The translations under genes and the position numbers were made by a program. The notes under the pieces were generated by a model. The model had not been told where the DNA came from. It saw only the letters and a list, made by a program, of their open reading frames with translations, and did not search any database. Shown piece after piece: positions 25,267 to 35,112 of a DNA stretch of 64,000 nucleotides. Each line of letters opens with the position of its first letter. Positions within the stretch are counted from its first letter, which is position 1. Location: contig NZ_JH556653.1 of the NCBI RefSeq assembly GCF_000179595.2, positions 3,346 to 67,345 on the forward strand, given 5' to 3'. The stretch is from Acetivibrio cellulolyticus CD2. GTDB taxonomy: Bacteria; Bacillota; Clostridia; Acetivibrionales; Acetivibrionaceae.

Positions 25267-26430
25267 TTGTTTAAATTACAAACGCTCAACAAAATCTCAT
25301 CCACAGGTCTGGATGTATTTGAGAAAGAAAAATATGATATAGCATCCGAAATGACAAATCCTGACGCAATTCTTGTTAGAAGTGCAAATATGCTTGAAAT
25401 GGAATTACAGGGCAATCTTAAGGCTATAGCAAGAGCTGGGGCAGGTGTAAACAATATTCCTATAGACAAATGTACAGAAAAGGGAATTGTAGTTTTTAAC
25501 ACACCAGGAGCAAATGCAAACGCAGTTAAGGAACTTGTAATTGCTTCCCTTTTGCTTTCTTCCAGGAAAATCTTCAAAGGAATAGAATGGGCGCAAACCC
25601 TTAAAGGTAACGGCAGTGAAGTTGAAAAAATGGTTGAAAAAGGAAAATCCCAATTTGAAGGTCCTGAAATAAAAGGTAAGAGACTTGGTGTCATAGGTTT
25701 GGGAGCAATAGGTGTTATGGTTGCGAATGATGCTCTTTCACTTGGTATGGATGTTATAGGCTACGACCCTTATATATCTATAAATGCTGCCTGGGATCTT
25801 TCAAGCAGCGTTCATAGAGCTACAAGCCTTGAACAGTTGATTTCAACATCCGATTACCTTACTATTCACGTACCTTACATGGATAGCACAAAAGGTATGA
25901 TTAATAAAGATTTGTTCAATATAATGAAAAAGGGTGTAAGGTTATTAAACTTTGCAAGAGGCGGTCTTGTTGTGAATAAGGATCTATTTGAAGCTTTGGA
26001 AAACGATACTGTTGCTTGCTATGTAACAGATTTTCCAAGCGACGAGTTGTTAGGTCTTGATAAGGTAATCGCAATACCTCACCTCGGTGCATCAACTCCG
26101 GAATCCGAAGAAAACTGCGCAATGATGGCTGCTGTTCAAATGCGTGAATTCCTGGAAAAAGGTCATATCAAAAACTCTGTAAACTTCCCTGATTCAGAAC
26201 TCGCACGTTCAGGGGATAGGAGGGTAATTGTTGCCCATGACAATGTACCAAATATGTTTGGACAAATAACTTCTACCATAGCTTCGTATAAAATAAATAT
26301 TGGGGACATGCTCAGCCGTCATAGAGATAAAATAGGTTATACCATTTTTGATATCGAAGGCTCACTATCAGAGGAAGTAGTTAACAGATTAAAATCGATA
26401 AGCGGTGTTAGAATGGTAAGAGTTATATAA
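25267..26430 (+). CDS. serA: D-3-phosphoglycerate dehydrogenase
   Basis: The 387-residue D-2-hydroxyacid dehydrogenase has the NAD-binding GVIGLGAIG (about 140), catalytic Arg in NFARGGLVV and His in AIPHLGAST. A C-terminal ACT domain starts at VAHDNVPNMFGQI (about 320). Hydroxypyruvate reductases lack ACT domains, so serine biosynthesis (3-phosphoglycerate to 3-phosphohydroxypyruvate), probably with serine feedback, is the best call. The start is TTG behind AGGGGGA. The acidic member of the triad lies in a VTDFPSDE segment rather than the common LDVFExEP. Confidence 0.9.
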   Translation: MFKLQTLNKISSTGLDVFEKEKYDIASEMTNPDAILVRSANMLEMELQGNLKAIARAGAGVNNIPIDKCTEKGIVVFNTPGANANAVKELVIASLLLSSRKIFKGIEWAQTLKGNGSEVEKMVEKGKSQFEGPEIKGKRLGVIGLGAIGVMVANDALSLGMDVIGYDPYISINAAWDLSSSVHRATSLEQLISTSDYLTIHVPYMDSTKGMINKDLFNIMKKGVRLLNFARGGLVVNKDLFEALENDTVACYVTDFPSDELLGLDKVIAIPHLGASTPESEENCAMMAAVQMREFLEKGHIKNSVNFPDSELARSGDRRVIVAHDNVPNMFGQITSTIASYKINIGDMLSRHRDKIGYTIFDIEGSLSEEVVNRLKSISGVRMVRVI

Positions 26431-26446
26431 ACTTTCTATAGATCTG

Positions 26447-26488
26447 AAAACGCCTGCAGACTTAAAATATAAGTCTTGCAGGCGTTTT
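26447..26488 (+). terminator. Terminator after serA
   Basis: AAAACGCCTGCA (26447-26458) pairs with TGCAGGCGTTTT (26477-26488), with an inner ACTT/AAGT stem. It can work in both directions. Confidence 0.88.
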
Positions 26489-26531
26489 ATTTGAGAATAT
26501 TCCAAAATATTCAGCACATTATTCCCTACTG

Positions 26532-27839
26532 TTATTGGTTTTCCATGTACTCAAGACACTTAGAAATCATAGTGAAAAGCTCCGCCCTTGTAACATTCTT
26601 ATCTGGTTTAAATGTATTGTCACTGTAGCCCTTTACTATTCCTAATTTACATGCTGTATTGATGTATTTTTTGGACCATGAAGCAATTTTCCCTTCATCA
26701 GCAATTACTAAGTCTTGGCCTTCTGAAGCCTCAAAACCGAAGGTTTTCATAAGCATTACAACAACTTCCTGTCTTGTGACATTTCTTGATGCTCTAAATG
26801 TATTATCCTCATATCCACCTACAACCTTAAGATCTAAAGCTGTTTTTAGGAAGCCCTTAACCCATGTAGGTATTGCATTGCTATCTGCAAAGCTAAATTC
26901 TGCATTTTCTGATGGGCTATATCCTTTCGACTTCATAAGAGCGGTTACAGCTTCTGCTCTATTTATGTTATTGTCCGGCTTTATTGTTCCGTCAGGATAC
27001 CCCTGAATAACTTCCAGTTTAATCAGCTTAGTGATATATAATTTTGCCCAATGAGTATTTATATCTTTGGGAATTGCTAATTCACCTGTTATAATCGGCG
27101 TTATAGTTACCTCAGGAGATGGTGTTGGTGTTAATTGAGTGGATGGTATCATTGTCACTTCAGCTAAAGTAGTTATTGCTGGCGTCGGTGTAGCTGTAGT
27201 TGTTACCACAGATATTGGTTTAACTGTTGCTATGGCTGAAGGTGTTACTGTCGGAATCGAAGATTCTGTAGCTATCGCTGTAGGTGCTATAGTTGGCGTT
27301 GCATCTCCAACTATTACCGAACCACCATTATATATAACACCAGTAATCTCATCTGTTCCTGAAGCATAAACAGCACACCTTGAAAGGTTATAATTGAGGT
27401 TGTATATACCATCAGATGCGGTGCTCTTAATCTTTAACTGGATTTGTGCAATTGTGCCGTCACTTTTTATCATTCTGCTTCCATCAGCTGGTGCCTCAAA
27501 AGTCATAGCTACAAATCCCATTTCACTGTTAACATTAGAGTGAAAATCATTTGTATTGGTTATCAAATTTCCTGATGCTATACTTACAGAGGTAAAAGTT
27601 TGAGGATCGTAAGTTACCCAAAAACTACATGTATATATTCCGGATGAAGGAACATTTTTAAGTGTCAAAGGTACAGTAACGGTAGTTCCCGGATCTCCAT
27701 TTACAGCAGCCAAATTTACCTGCATAGAAGATTCTACTGCGTATGTAAACGAGGTAACCAAACAACCAATAACTAAAATGAATACCATTACAATACACTG
27801 CACTTTGTTAAGACTTAACAGCTTGTCCTTTTTATTCAT
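26532..27839 (-). CDS. Cell-surface protein with cohesin-like domain, TP-rich linker and three SLH domains
   Basis: This is a 435-residue protein. After a signal peptide (to about residue 34) comes a cohesin-like domain of about 145 residues: VNGDPGTTVTVPLTLKNVPSSG, then FWVTYDPQTF, and ending GGSVIVG. A Thr/Pro/Ala linker (about 185-255) precedes three SLH motifs, each with INRAEAV/VTRQEVV/VTRAELF and GYPDGT/GYEDNT/GYSDNT. This is the layout of anchoring scaffoldins such as OlpA: the SLH part binds secondary cell-wall polymer and the cohesin binds a dockerin-bearing enzyme. Type and dockerin partner are not predictable. The gene is monocistronic on the minus strand. Confidence 0.88.
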   Translation of the reverse strand: MNKKDKLLSLNKVQCIVMVFILVIGCLVTSFTYAVESSMQVNLAAVNGDPGTTVTVPLTLKNVPSSGIYTCSFWVTYDPQTFTSVSIASGNLITNTNDFHSNVNSEMGFVAMTFEAPADGSRMIKSDGTIAQIQLKIKSTASDGIYNLNYNLSRCAVYASGTDEITGVIYNGGSVIVGDATPTIAPTAIATESSIPTVTPSAIATVKPISVVTTTATPTPAITTLAEVTMIPSTQLTPTPSPEVTITPIITGELAIPKDINTHWAKLYITKLIKLEVIQGYPDGTIKPDNNINRAEAVTALMKSKGYSPSENAEFSFADSNAIPTWVKGFLKTALDLKVVGGYEDNTFRASRNVTRQEVVVMLMKTFGFEASEGQDLVIADEGKIASWSKKYINTACKLGIVKGYSDNTFKPDKNVTRAELFTMISKCLEYMENQ

Positions 27840-27907
27840 CTATAGATTCCTTCCTTCTTTAGAATATTAAAAGAATATAATTATTTAAGAAACCCCTGAC
27901 ATGCTAA

Positions 27908-27938
27908 AGAATAGCTGAATTTATATTTTCAGTATTCC
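27908..27938 (+). repeat. Dispersed hairpin repeat, copy 3 (best preserved)
   Basis: GAATAGCTGAA and TTCAGTATTC form a 10-bp stem with one bulged base around a TTATATT loop. It lies upstream of the cohesin-SLH gene. Confidence 0.8.
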
Positions 27939-28071
27939 TAAATTGCAAAACAGACTAAAGATATAAACACTTCATACATTTTATTATACAATAAATATTA
28001 CTATTATGCTATAGTTTTCGCTTGACCAACGTTATCGTACGATTTTATTTGTAAAAAATTCAAAGCCCTAG

Positions 28072-28890
28072 CTATTTCTTAACTCCTTTCAATATGTATA
28101 AAGTAGGACATAATCCGTATTCTATCCCATATTGAACCTGTTGGGCCAGTCTTTCCTGGGGTATTACCGCACCCATATCAATAATGTTTTTACTCACATA
28201 ATCCTGATAATTCATAACAAAATCTTCAAACAATATCCTTCCGTCATCAAGTTCCTCACAGTATTGGATGTCTATAACTCCTGTACTATCTATCATTGAA
28301 TGCCACCACTCAGGTGAATGATACTTTGAACAGCAACCATCCCATACACTCCAATCCCAATCGAAATTATAAACTTCAGGAATCACCTCATAATCAGGCT
28401 CCTTATTAAAGCATTCACTTCCTATGCAAAGTGTTCCCCCAGCTTTTAAGGTACCAAACAACCTTTTTAAGAAGTCTGATTCTCCGCCAAACATAAACAG
28501 TGAATTCATACAAAAGATCGCATCAAAATAGTTCTCTGCAAATGGTATATTTTTAGTTATATCAAGTTGCATGGGAATAATTTTTTGTATGAATCCCTCT
28601 TCATTGGCCCTTTCTACCAGCATTTGAGGTGAATTCCACAAATCTACTGCAATAATTGTAACATCAAACTTTTTTGCAAGAAATAAAGCTGCTGATCCAA
28701 AACCACAACCAAGATCAAGAATAATTCCGCCTTTTTTGATATTCATTAATCTAAGCATTTTAGATACCAGGTATAAACCACCACAGCCAATAAAGCCTTC
28801 ATATATTTGACCTTTGGAATAGCCTTGCAATTCATGATAGACCTTAATATCAGGGCTTCTAAATCCCCTCATTTTTTGTTTTGAATCCAT
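28072..28890 (-). CDS. SAM-dependent class I methyltransferase
   Basis: The 272-residue protein has motif I ILDLGCGFGSAALFLA (about 56-71), an acidic end of beta-2 (VDLW), and AIFCMNSLFMF as the post-motif segment, all typical of UbiE/SmtA-like small-molecule methyltransferases. The N-terminus carries a YHELQGYSKGQIYEGFIG segment preceding the fold. The substrate is unknown. It is followed upstream (minus strand) by a GNAT acetyltransferase and an isochorismatase-like hydrolase in the same direction, spaced 34-50 nt apart, so an operon of small modifying enzymes is likely. Confidence 0.85.
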   Translation of the reverse strand: MDSKQKMRGFRSPDIKVYHELQGYSKGQIYEGFIGCGGLYLVSKMLRLMNIKKGGIILDLGCGFGSAALFLAKKFDVTIIAVDLWNSPQMLVERANEEGFIQKIIPMQLDITKNIPFAENYFDAIFCMNSLFMFGGESDFLKRLFGTLKAGGTLCIGSECFNKEPDYEVIPEVYNFDWDWSVWDGCCSKYHSPEWWHSMIDSTGVIDIQYCEELDDGRILFEDFVMNYQDYVSKNIIDMGAVIPQERLAQQVQYGIEYGLCPTLYILKGVKK

Positions 28891-28924
28891 TTATGTACTC
28901 CCCGGCAAAAATTATTTTCACTGC

Positions 28925-29371
28925 TTAAAACCTTATAATAAATGCAGTTTTCTGCCCCTTTTCAAAACCCGCTTTTTCATAAAATCTAAGCGTGCTTTCT
29001 TCTTTTCTGCCTGTCATTAGCATAACTTTATAACAGTTCTTTTCTTTTGCTATATCAACTGCTTTTTTTAGAACTGCAGTTCCATATCCTTTTTTGCGGT
29101 ATTGCCCATGTGTCACTACATTTTCTATCAATGCATACGGCCTGGCGTCTCTTGTCAAATTTCTTATAATGACCAGTATACACGAAGAAACTATTATACC
29201 ATCCTCTTCAATTACCAAACAATAATAATGAGGATCTTTAAACATCTCATTCCACAACGTTTCCAGTTTTTCATCTACTTTCAGTTCAGGATCTTCAGGA
29301 TTCAAGTACTTGTATAGCTCAAGCAAGTTACTAAGCTCTTCAAACTTTATTTTTCTCACTTTCTCAATCAT
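28925..29371 (-). CDS. GNAT family N-acetyltransferase
   Basis: The 148-residue protein has the GNAT core: a central IENVVTHGQYRKKGYGTAVLKKA acetyl-CoA-binding motif A and the C-terminal RFYEKAGFEKGQKTAF strand-helix. ATG 29371 is preferred, with TTGGAGG directly upstream; an in-frame TTG lies inside that RBS. The acceptor is unknown. It lies between the methyltransferase and isochorismatase-like genes. Confidence 0.88.
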   Translation of the reverse strand: MIEKVRKIKFEELSNLLELYKYLNPEDPELKVDEKLETLWNEMFKDPHYYCLVIEEDGIIVSSCILVIIRNLTRDARPYALIENVVTHGQYRKKGYGTAVLKKAVDIAKEKNCYKVMLMTGRKEESTLRFYEKAGFEKGQKTAFIIRF

Positions 29372-29437
29372 TTTTTCCTCCAACATTGAACTTTAGTTTT
29401 TAGTAATATGATTTCAACACTTCCTAAAGTTTAAATG

Positions 29438-30001
29438 TTATAATTCTACACTTGAAATAAGCTTAAAACCGTTACGTTCATATTTTTTTAAAAGTTCATC
29501 CCATTTCTTTTCATCCATCAATATAATCCCATCTTTAATAATGGTTACATCATATCCATGTTTTTTGGCACCCTTTGCTGTAGAGTAGATGCAGAATTGG
29601 GCATCTAATCCAACCAGATATAATTCACTAACCTTATACTCATTGAGAAATTCTCTAAATTTTACACTTGAAAATGCGTCCGCCCCTGGCTTTGAAAAAC
29701 AAAAGTCGGACTTGATATTAATTCTTTTATCAATCTGTGCTCCAGGACTTCCCTTAATAGCAGTGCCTCCGCAAAACAATTGCGAAAACATCTTACCCAT
29801 AAAATTATCAAATTCTTGTTTAATATACACTACAATAATATTTTTCATTGATGCAGCTTCTATTATTTTATTCACTCCGGCAATAAATTGATCAGAGTCT
29901 TTGTATGGGAAGGGACGCGTCGCAGTATCCCCTGTATAATCTTCCTGAATATCTATAACCAATAAAACCTTTTGATTGTTTTCGGCTTTTTTATCACCCA
30001 T
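29438..30001 (-). CDS. Isochorismatase-like cysteine hydrolase
   Basis: The 187-residue hydrolase has the family triad: Asp in LLVIDIQEDY, Lys in FSKPGADAF and Cys in GLDAQFCIYSTA, with the preceding cis-peptide region. Nicotinamidases and isochorismatases share this fold, and the substrate cannot be fixed. ATG 30001 has GAGGGG upstream and is preferred to an earlier in-frame start that would overlap helD. Confidence 0.85.
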   Translation of the reverse strand: MGDKKAENNQKVLLVIDIQEDYTGDTATRPFPYKDSDQFIAGVNKIIEAASMKNIIVVYIKQEFDNFMGKMFSQLFCGGTAIKGSPGAQIDKRINIKSDFCFSKPGADAFSSVKFREFLNEYKVSELYLVGLDAQFCIYSTAKGAKKHGYDVTIIKDGIILMDEKKWDELLKKYERNGFKLISSVEL

Positions 30002-30069
30002 AATTTTCCCCTCACTTTCATTCCCATTATATACCTTTCCTACAAAAGTAATCAATGAGATTTTTGGTA

Positions 30070-32385
30070 TCAATTACTGTCTCGCTCACAATGTGCCCCC
30101 ACATTATCAAGCAGCGACGAAATCTCACCATTATAGTATATACAAAGCTTATGCAGCGCCCTCGTCATTGACACATATAAAAGTTTTATGTCCAGTTCAT
30201 CTTCCTTGTACACATCGATACCCGCATCAGCTATTATTACAACATCAAACTCCAACCCTTTTGTAAGGTAGGATGGCACAATAAGTGTACTGTTTTTATA
30301 TTCTTCTTCCTTACCTGTTATTATATTCAGATCGTCTATTTTACCTTTCAAGAGTTTGTACATATTTTGGCATTCTTCAACAGTCTTACAAACTACCGCA
30401 GCTGTTTTGAAATTTTCACTTCTGCACCGCTTAATCCTTGCCGATATATCCTCTGCAATCTCTTTTATGCTTTGCCTTTCAATTATTTTTACTTTATCGC
30501 CATGTCTTATAACAGGTTTTGCAAGCACCAAACCATGGTCTTTAATTTTACTTATTACGGTATTTGCAGCACCCATAATTTCAACTGTAGTTCTATAGCT
30601 CTCCTCTAGCGTCAGGAATCCGCACTTCTGGCCTTCAAAAACATCATCCACAACATCCTGCCAGGTCCTTATACCCCTATAGGAATGAATACTCTGGCAT
30701 AGGTCACCCAAGATTGTAAATGAGCTGTCCTTTACAATCTTTCTAAGCACATAAAACTGAAATGCACTAAAGTCCTGCCCCTCGTCTATTACAATATGCT
30801 TAACAGGTATTTTCTCATCCATTCCATGTATTAGATACTTTAAGTATATTATCGGAGCAATATCTTCAATTTCCAGATATCCTGATTTCAAAGTCTCTCT
30901 CGTATGGTTTCTGGTATAATCAATCAATTCCTTTTCTGCCTTGCTATATAGAAGCTTGTTAAACAGCTCTTCATTGTTAATAAGATCTGAATAATACTCA
31001 TATGGACTAAACTTTGATATCTTCTTTATATATTCATTTACAGCACTTTTAGCATAGCTCTCAATTTTGCCGACCACAGCATCCCTTTTGTCAATTGCTT
31101 CAATTATCAGCCTTTGCCTGTCTTCACTGTCTTCCATGATATCTTTTAAATTACGTATTACATTATCGCACTGTTCGTTGAGATTAAATATTATAACGTC
31201 CTTTTTCTGCTTCAATCTATTTGATAGATACTTCTTTATTTCGTCAATACGGCGTACAATCGGCCAGTTTTTATACTGTTTCAGAAATAAATCGTTTATC
31301 TCTGCATATTTAAATACCACCGTGTTTGCAATTTTAAAGTGTTCCTTTGGGATAAAAGAGCTTTCAATATGCTTGACGTAATCATCCATAACTTCTCTGA
31401 ACAGCATTGACGCTTTAAACTGAGAACATTTTTTCAAAATACGGTTTGCATATATCTGCTCTTCTGTCACATTGTGATTTACAAACTTTGTAAGCTTCTC
31501 AAAGGGATCCTTAAGCTTAAACCTTTTGCCTATCAATTCCATAGCAAAATCTTCAAAAGTGGTCTGCTTAACTCTTTCAACACCGAGTTCCGGCAGTACT
31601 TCAGATATATAATTTAAGAAAAGCTTGTTAGGAGCTATAATCATGAAGTTTTCAGGTTCAAAGGATTTCTCAAACGTGTATACAAGATATGCAATCCTGT
31701 GAAGTGCAATAGTTGTCTTACCGCTTCCGGCGGCACCTTGCACAATTAAGGGCTTCCACATATCGGCCCTGATTATTTTGTTCTGCTCAACCTGTATTGT
31801 AGATACAATTTCCTTAAGTCTATTGTCACTGGTTGCCCCTAAATATGTTTGCAGGAATTCGTCATTGGTTGTTATGTCAATATCGAAAATCTCCTGTAAA
31901 ATACCTTCATTAATCGCAAACTGTCTTTTTAATGTGAGCTCACCTTTTATATTGCCGCCAGGGCACCAATAATCCGCCTCTCCTATTCTCCCTTCATAGT
32001 AAAGGTTCGCTATGGGCGCACGCCAATCAACAATAATAACTTCCTGATCTTCATCTCTCATTAGAGACATCTTGCCAATATATAGATTTTCCCTTTTGCT
32101 GCTGTCCTTCTCTTTAAAATCTATCCGAGCAAAATAAGGTTTACTCCTTGCTACCAAAAGATTTCTGAGTCTTAGTGCTAGCGTATCCCTAATTGTCGTA
32201 TTAATCATTAGATCGATATAGCTCTGGCTGTTTTCTGAAGTAAAATGTTTTTGTACACTATCAATATCATTGTCTAATCGCTCCTTCTTCCTAACAGTCG
32301 ATTCCAGGCTCTTTTCAACATACCCAAGTGTATAATTACACCTTTCCAGCTCTTCCTTATACGCCGAATGCTTTTCCGCAGCCAT
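30070..32385 (-). CDS. helD: RNA polymerase recycling helicase-like ATPase HelD
   Basis: The 771-residue UvrD/Rep-related protein begins with a charged coiled-coil N-terminus that in HelD reaches into the RNA polymerase channels. It carries the HelD hallmark VDWRAPIANLYYEG, Walker A QGAAGSGKTTIALHRIAYL, motif II in VIDEGQDFSAFQ and a late motif VSMTRALHKL. HelD removes stalled RNA polymerase from DNA using ATP. The RBS is GGGAGG. It may be co-transcribed with the small enzymes downstream. Confidence 0.9.
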   Translation of the reverse strand: MAAEKHSAYKEELERCNYTLGYVEKSLESTVRKKERLDNDIDSVQKHFTSENSQSYIDLMINTTIRDTLALRLRNLLVARSKPYFARIDFKEKDSSKRENLYIGKMSLMRDEDQEVIIVDWRAPIANLYYEGRIGEADYWCPGGNIKGELTLKRQFAINEGILQEIFDIDITTNDEFLQTYLGATSDNRLKEIVSTIQVEQNKIIRADMWKPLIVQGAAGSGKTTIALHRIAYLVYTFEKSFEPENFMIIAPNKLFLNYISEVLPELGVERVKQTTFEDFAMELIGKRFKLKDPFEKLTKFVNHNVTEEQIYANRILKKCSQFKASMLFREVMDDYVKHIESSFIPKEHFKIANTVVFKYAEINDLFLKQYKNWPIVRRIDEIKKYLSNRLKQKKDVIIFNLNEQCDNVIRNLKDIMEDSEDRQRLIIEAIDKRDAVVGKIESYAKSAVNEYIKKISKFSPYEYYSDLINNEELFNKLLYSKAEKELIDYTRNHTRETLKSGYLEIEDIAPIIYLKYLIHGMDEKIPVKHIVIDEGQDFSAFQFYVLRKIVKDSSFTILGDLCQSIHSYRGIRTWQDVVDDVFEGQKCGFLTLEESYRTTVEIMGAANTVISKIKDHGLVLAKPVIRHGDKVKIIERQSIKEIAEDISARIKRCRSENFKTAAVVCKTVEECQNMYKLLKGKIDDLNIITGKEEEYKNSTLIVPSYLTKGLEFDVVIIADAGIDVYKEDELDIKLLYVSMTRALHKLCIYYNGEISSLLDNVGAHCERDSN

Positions 32386-32552
32386 AACTCATGTACCTCC
32401 CATTATTAATAGTACTAGCGCTTTTTAACACTCCAAATTTTAGTCTATTAAGTATTAAACATTTCTTATCTACTTATACCTTAAAATCATATTACGTGAC
32501 ACTCATTAATTTTTAAATAGGAATTTAATTATATTTGAAAGAATAAAAAAAA

Positions 32553-32577
32553 TAAAGCTCTATATTTTTCAGCTTTA
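32553..32577 (-). terminator. Terminator, minus strand
   Basis: TAAAGCT and AGCTTTA arms around an 11-nt loop; on the minus strand TTTTTTTTATTC follows. Confidence 0.7.
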
Positions 32578-32631
32578 TAACATCCTATACTATTTATAGT
32601 TCTCTTTGAACTGTATATCATAGTAAAACTA

Positions 32632-32652
32632 AAGCCGCCCATAGGGCGGCTT
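32632..32652 (-). terminator. GC-rich hairpin after DUF4015 gene
   Basis: AAGCCGCCC and GGGCGGCTT form a 9-bp stem with a three-base loop. On the minus strand TAGTTTTA follows. With the T-rich hairpin downstream it forms a double stop. Confidence 0.7.
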
Positions 32653-32665
32653 ATTATTTTGTTAA

Positions 32666-32696
32666 GGAATACCCGAAAATAAATTTTCAGCATTCC
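32666..32696 (+). repeat. Dispersed hairpin repeat, copy 4
   Basis: GGAATACCCGAAAAT and ATTTTCAGCATTCC; 31 nt, with GGAAT/ATTCC ends and an inner GAAAAT/ATTTTC stem. It lies just downstream of the DUF4015 gene stop. Confidence 0.75.
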
Positions 32697-32706
32697 TACT
32701 TAATTA

Positions 32707-33915
32707 TTATTCCTTTTTAAATGCTCCTTCTCTATATTTGTTCATCGGATCCCACAAGAACCACTCTTCATACCCTGCATCGTACACAGCCTGTATTTCC
32801 TGTCTAATCTGTTCATCCTCATAATATTGCCAATTGCCTGCTCCTATCCATGTTGCAGTAAAGTCCTGCAGATAGGTTCTCAAAATCGGTTTGTCTCCTT
32901 GAACCTTTTCATATCTTGATTTTGCTTTTAAGAGTGTATTTTTGATTACTCCATAAGGATCTAAATCAGGCTTTGGGAACTTAACGTTATTAATTATCTG
33001 CCCATTAGCATAGTGTGATGGATAAGCCATTGGACACAAATAATCAAGGTCTTTACCGATATACTCAAAATATTGTCCGATTCCCTCAGTATCACCAGGG
33101 CTCTCTAAGATAATCGCGAATACATCACCCGATATTATCGCATTTGGAAGCTCCTGTCTTGCATAAGCCAGGTAGTCGTTTACAACTTCATATAGCTCTC
33201 TATCATCCTTGCCATCAAAAACCATCTGGCTCTTCTTTCCATCAGGAAATCTGATATAGTCAAACTGTACTTCATCAAAGCCTTTTGCAAGAGCTTCTTT
33301 TGCAAGATCTATATTATACTGCCATGCATCCTTGTTATATGGATTTACCCAGTTCATTTTGTTGTGAACATAAAGCCCGCCCTGTGTATTCTTTATTGCC
33401 ATTTCAGGCTTGGCCTTTGCCAATATAGGGTCTTTAAAGCACACAATCCTCGCTATGGCATAGATATTATTCTCGTGTAATTTCTTTATAAGTGTATCAA
33501 TATTAAAGAGCTTTTCGATTGCACCTATTTCAGATGCCAAAGGAACTTTAGAGTCATAGCTTACAATACCATAGTCATCCTTAAGGTCAATTACATAGCT
33601 GTTTATCTCTGTAGTATTTGCAAGCTCAATATAGTGATCCAGCCTTGACGCCGCTGATGAGCCAGTTAAATATAAGCCTTTAGCCTTAATTTTCTTTTGA
33701 TTTGCATTCAAATTTTCAGCGGTACTTGTTGGCGTACTTTCAGCGACAACATTACCATTAGTTGATTGTACTGCAGTAGAATTTGGGGTAACAGTAGGTT
33801 GATTTTGATCTTGAGTTACAAGGGTTACATTGGTTGAGTTACAAGCAAACAATAATGATGCAATTACACACACTAAAATCGACAGCGATATGCTTCTTAC
33901 AATGCCTTTTTTCAT
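32707..33915 (-). CDS. Lipoprotein with putative glycoside hydrolase domain (DUF4015)
   Basis: This is a 402-residue protein. A lipoprotein signal peptide ends in LLFAC (Cys25). A Thr/Ser/Pro/Asn-rich linker runs to about residue 75, followed by a TIM-barrel-like DUF4015 domain that starts KAKGLYLTGSSAASRLDHYI. Likely catalytic acids lie in VIDLKDDYG, VQFDYIRFPDG and SGDVFA. DUF4015 proteins are distant relatives of glycoside hydrolases with no proven substrate. It should sit on the outer face of the membrane. Confidence 0.88.
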   Translation of the reverse strand: MKKGIVRSISLSILVCVIASLLFACNSTNVTLVTQDQNQPTVTPNSTAVQSTNGNVVAESTPTSTAENLNANQKKIKAKGLYLTGSSAASRLDHYIELANTTEINSYVIDLKDDYGIVSYDSKVPLASEIGAIEKLFNIDTLIKKLHENNIYAIARIVCFKDPILAKAKPEMAIKNTQGGLYVHNKMNWVNPYNKDAWQYNIDLAKEALAKGFDEVQFDYIRFPDGKKSQMVFDGKDDRELYEVVNDYLAYARQELPNAIISGDVFAIILESPGDTEGIGQYFEYIGKDLDYLCPMAYPSHYANGQIINNVKFPKPDLDPYGVIKNTLLKAKSRYEKVQGDKPILRTYLQDFTATWIGAGNWQYYEDEQIRQEIQAVYDAGYEEWFLWDPMNKYREGAFKKE

Positions 33916-34134
33916 AAGTAAAAAACCCCCATATTTATTTTATTGAAGTTCAAGAATAATAAGATATGCCTTTTTGATAATAATACTATATCAAACATAG
34001 TTTTAAAGTACAATAGCAGTTTATGGACTTATCACAGCTTAAGAAACATAAAATTTTTCCGGTTGGCATTAACACATTTTTAATCAATATCATATAATGT
34101 CACCAGAATATCTTTTCAAAAGGAGACAAAAGCT

Positions 34135-35094
34135 ATGTTTCCAATACATTTAGTCGGAGTTGCTCTAGCTGGTAGAATGCTATTATCAAAGCCAAATGGG
34201 GATTCTAATAAAATAGGGCAAAAATTCCCCATAAAACCTTTTCCGCCAAGAAGACCCACTGATGTCAAACCTTTAACTGTTAAAAACCCTTTTGAAGTTC
34301 TAATTAATGGACTAAACAGGCAATTATCAGGTATACTGAAAAAGCAGCCGCTTGAGAACTATGATGAGATTGTGGCTAATTTCATACCTCAAGGCAGCAC
34401 TATCTTGACACCCAAACGCCCTTCAAGCTCTCAAAGTATTAGTTTTGCAGACATAGATGGTGACTCAAGAAACGAATTGATAGCATCATTCAGGCATGTT
34501 AACGAAGTAAAAACTATTATACTAAAGAAAGAAACTGACAATTGGTATAAAGTAGCCGAAATTGCCACTCCAGAGTATGAGAGTATTAGCTACAGGGATG
34601 TTGTAGATCTGACTGGCGAAGGACGAAAACAGCTGATAATTGCTTTATCATCTCAAGACAAGGATTCTGTCCTGCGTGGCTACTCACTCGATAAAGACAA
34701 ATTTAACGAGTTATTCGCAGTAAACTGCAATAGACTGCAAGTCCTAAAATTACCTGGCAGTGATAGAAGTACATCTGAAGTAAAACTTGCAGTATGGAAA
34801 AGGAAAGAAAATGATGCCTATAATATTGAATTACTTCAGTGGAACGGCTCACAACTTGAACCATCAAATGATATAAGTACATATTATTCCAGCCATGTTG
34901 TTCCCTACTATTTGAAGAGAGTTAAAAAAGAACCCGATTTGCCCCAAAATTGGTATAACCTAGCCGATTGTCTTATACAAGCAGGTTTGCGCAGGGATGC
35001 CCTCATAGCAATAGATGCTGGCATGAGGTATGATTTAAGCACCGAATTAAATGATAAGTTCGTTGCATTAAAGGATAAAATCAAAAAAATTTAG
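34135..35094 (+). CDS. Conserved-looking protein with FG-GAP-like segment
   Basis: This is a 319-residue protein with AAAGGAG upstream of its ATG. No clear signal peptide is seen, only a short hydrophobic start. After a Pro-rich stretch (20-45), the segment ISFADIDGDSRNELIASF and a second, DVVDLTGEGRKQLIIAL, resemble beta-propeller calcium loops. The C-terminus (YNLADCLIQAGLRRDALIAI) looks like a TPR helix pair. Function is unknown. It is transcribed divergently from the DUF4015 lipoprotein and is monocistronic. Confidence 0.75.
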   Translation: MFPIHLVGVALAGRMLLSKPNGDSNKIGQKFPIKPFPPRRPTDVKPLTVKNPFEVLINGLNRQLSGILKKQPLENYDEIVANFIPQGSTILTPKRPSSSQSISFADIDGDSRNELIASFRHVNEVKTIILKKETDNWYKVAEIATPEYESISYRDVVDLTGEGRKQLIIALSSQDKDSVLRGYSLDKDKFNELFAVNCNRLQVLKLPGSDRSTSEVKLAVWKRKENDAYNIELLQWNGSQLEPSNDISTYYSSHVVPYYLKRVKKEPDLPQNWYNLADCLIQAGLRRDALIAIDAGMRYDLSTELNDKFVALKDKIKKI

Positions 35095-35112
35095 TTATTC
35101 TAATAAGCCTAT

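Larger units (their letters stand above)
32386..32706. other. Intergenic region with two terminators and a repeat
   Basis: No gene is seen. It holds two minus-strand terminator hairpins (32553-32577, 32632-32652) and a copy of the dispersed hairpin repeat at 32666-32696, downstream of the DUF4015 gene. Confidence 0.7.
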
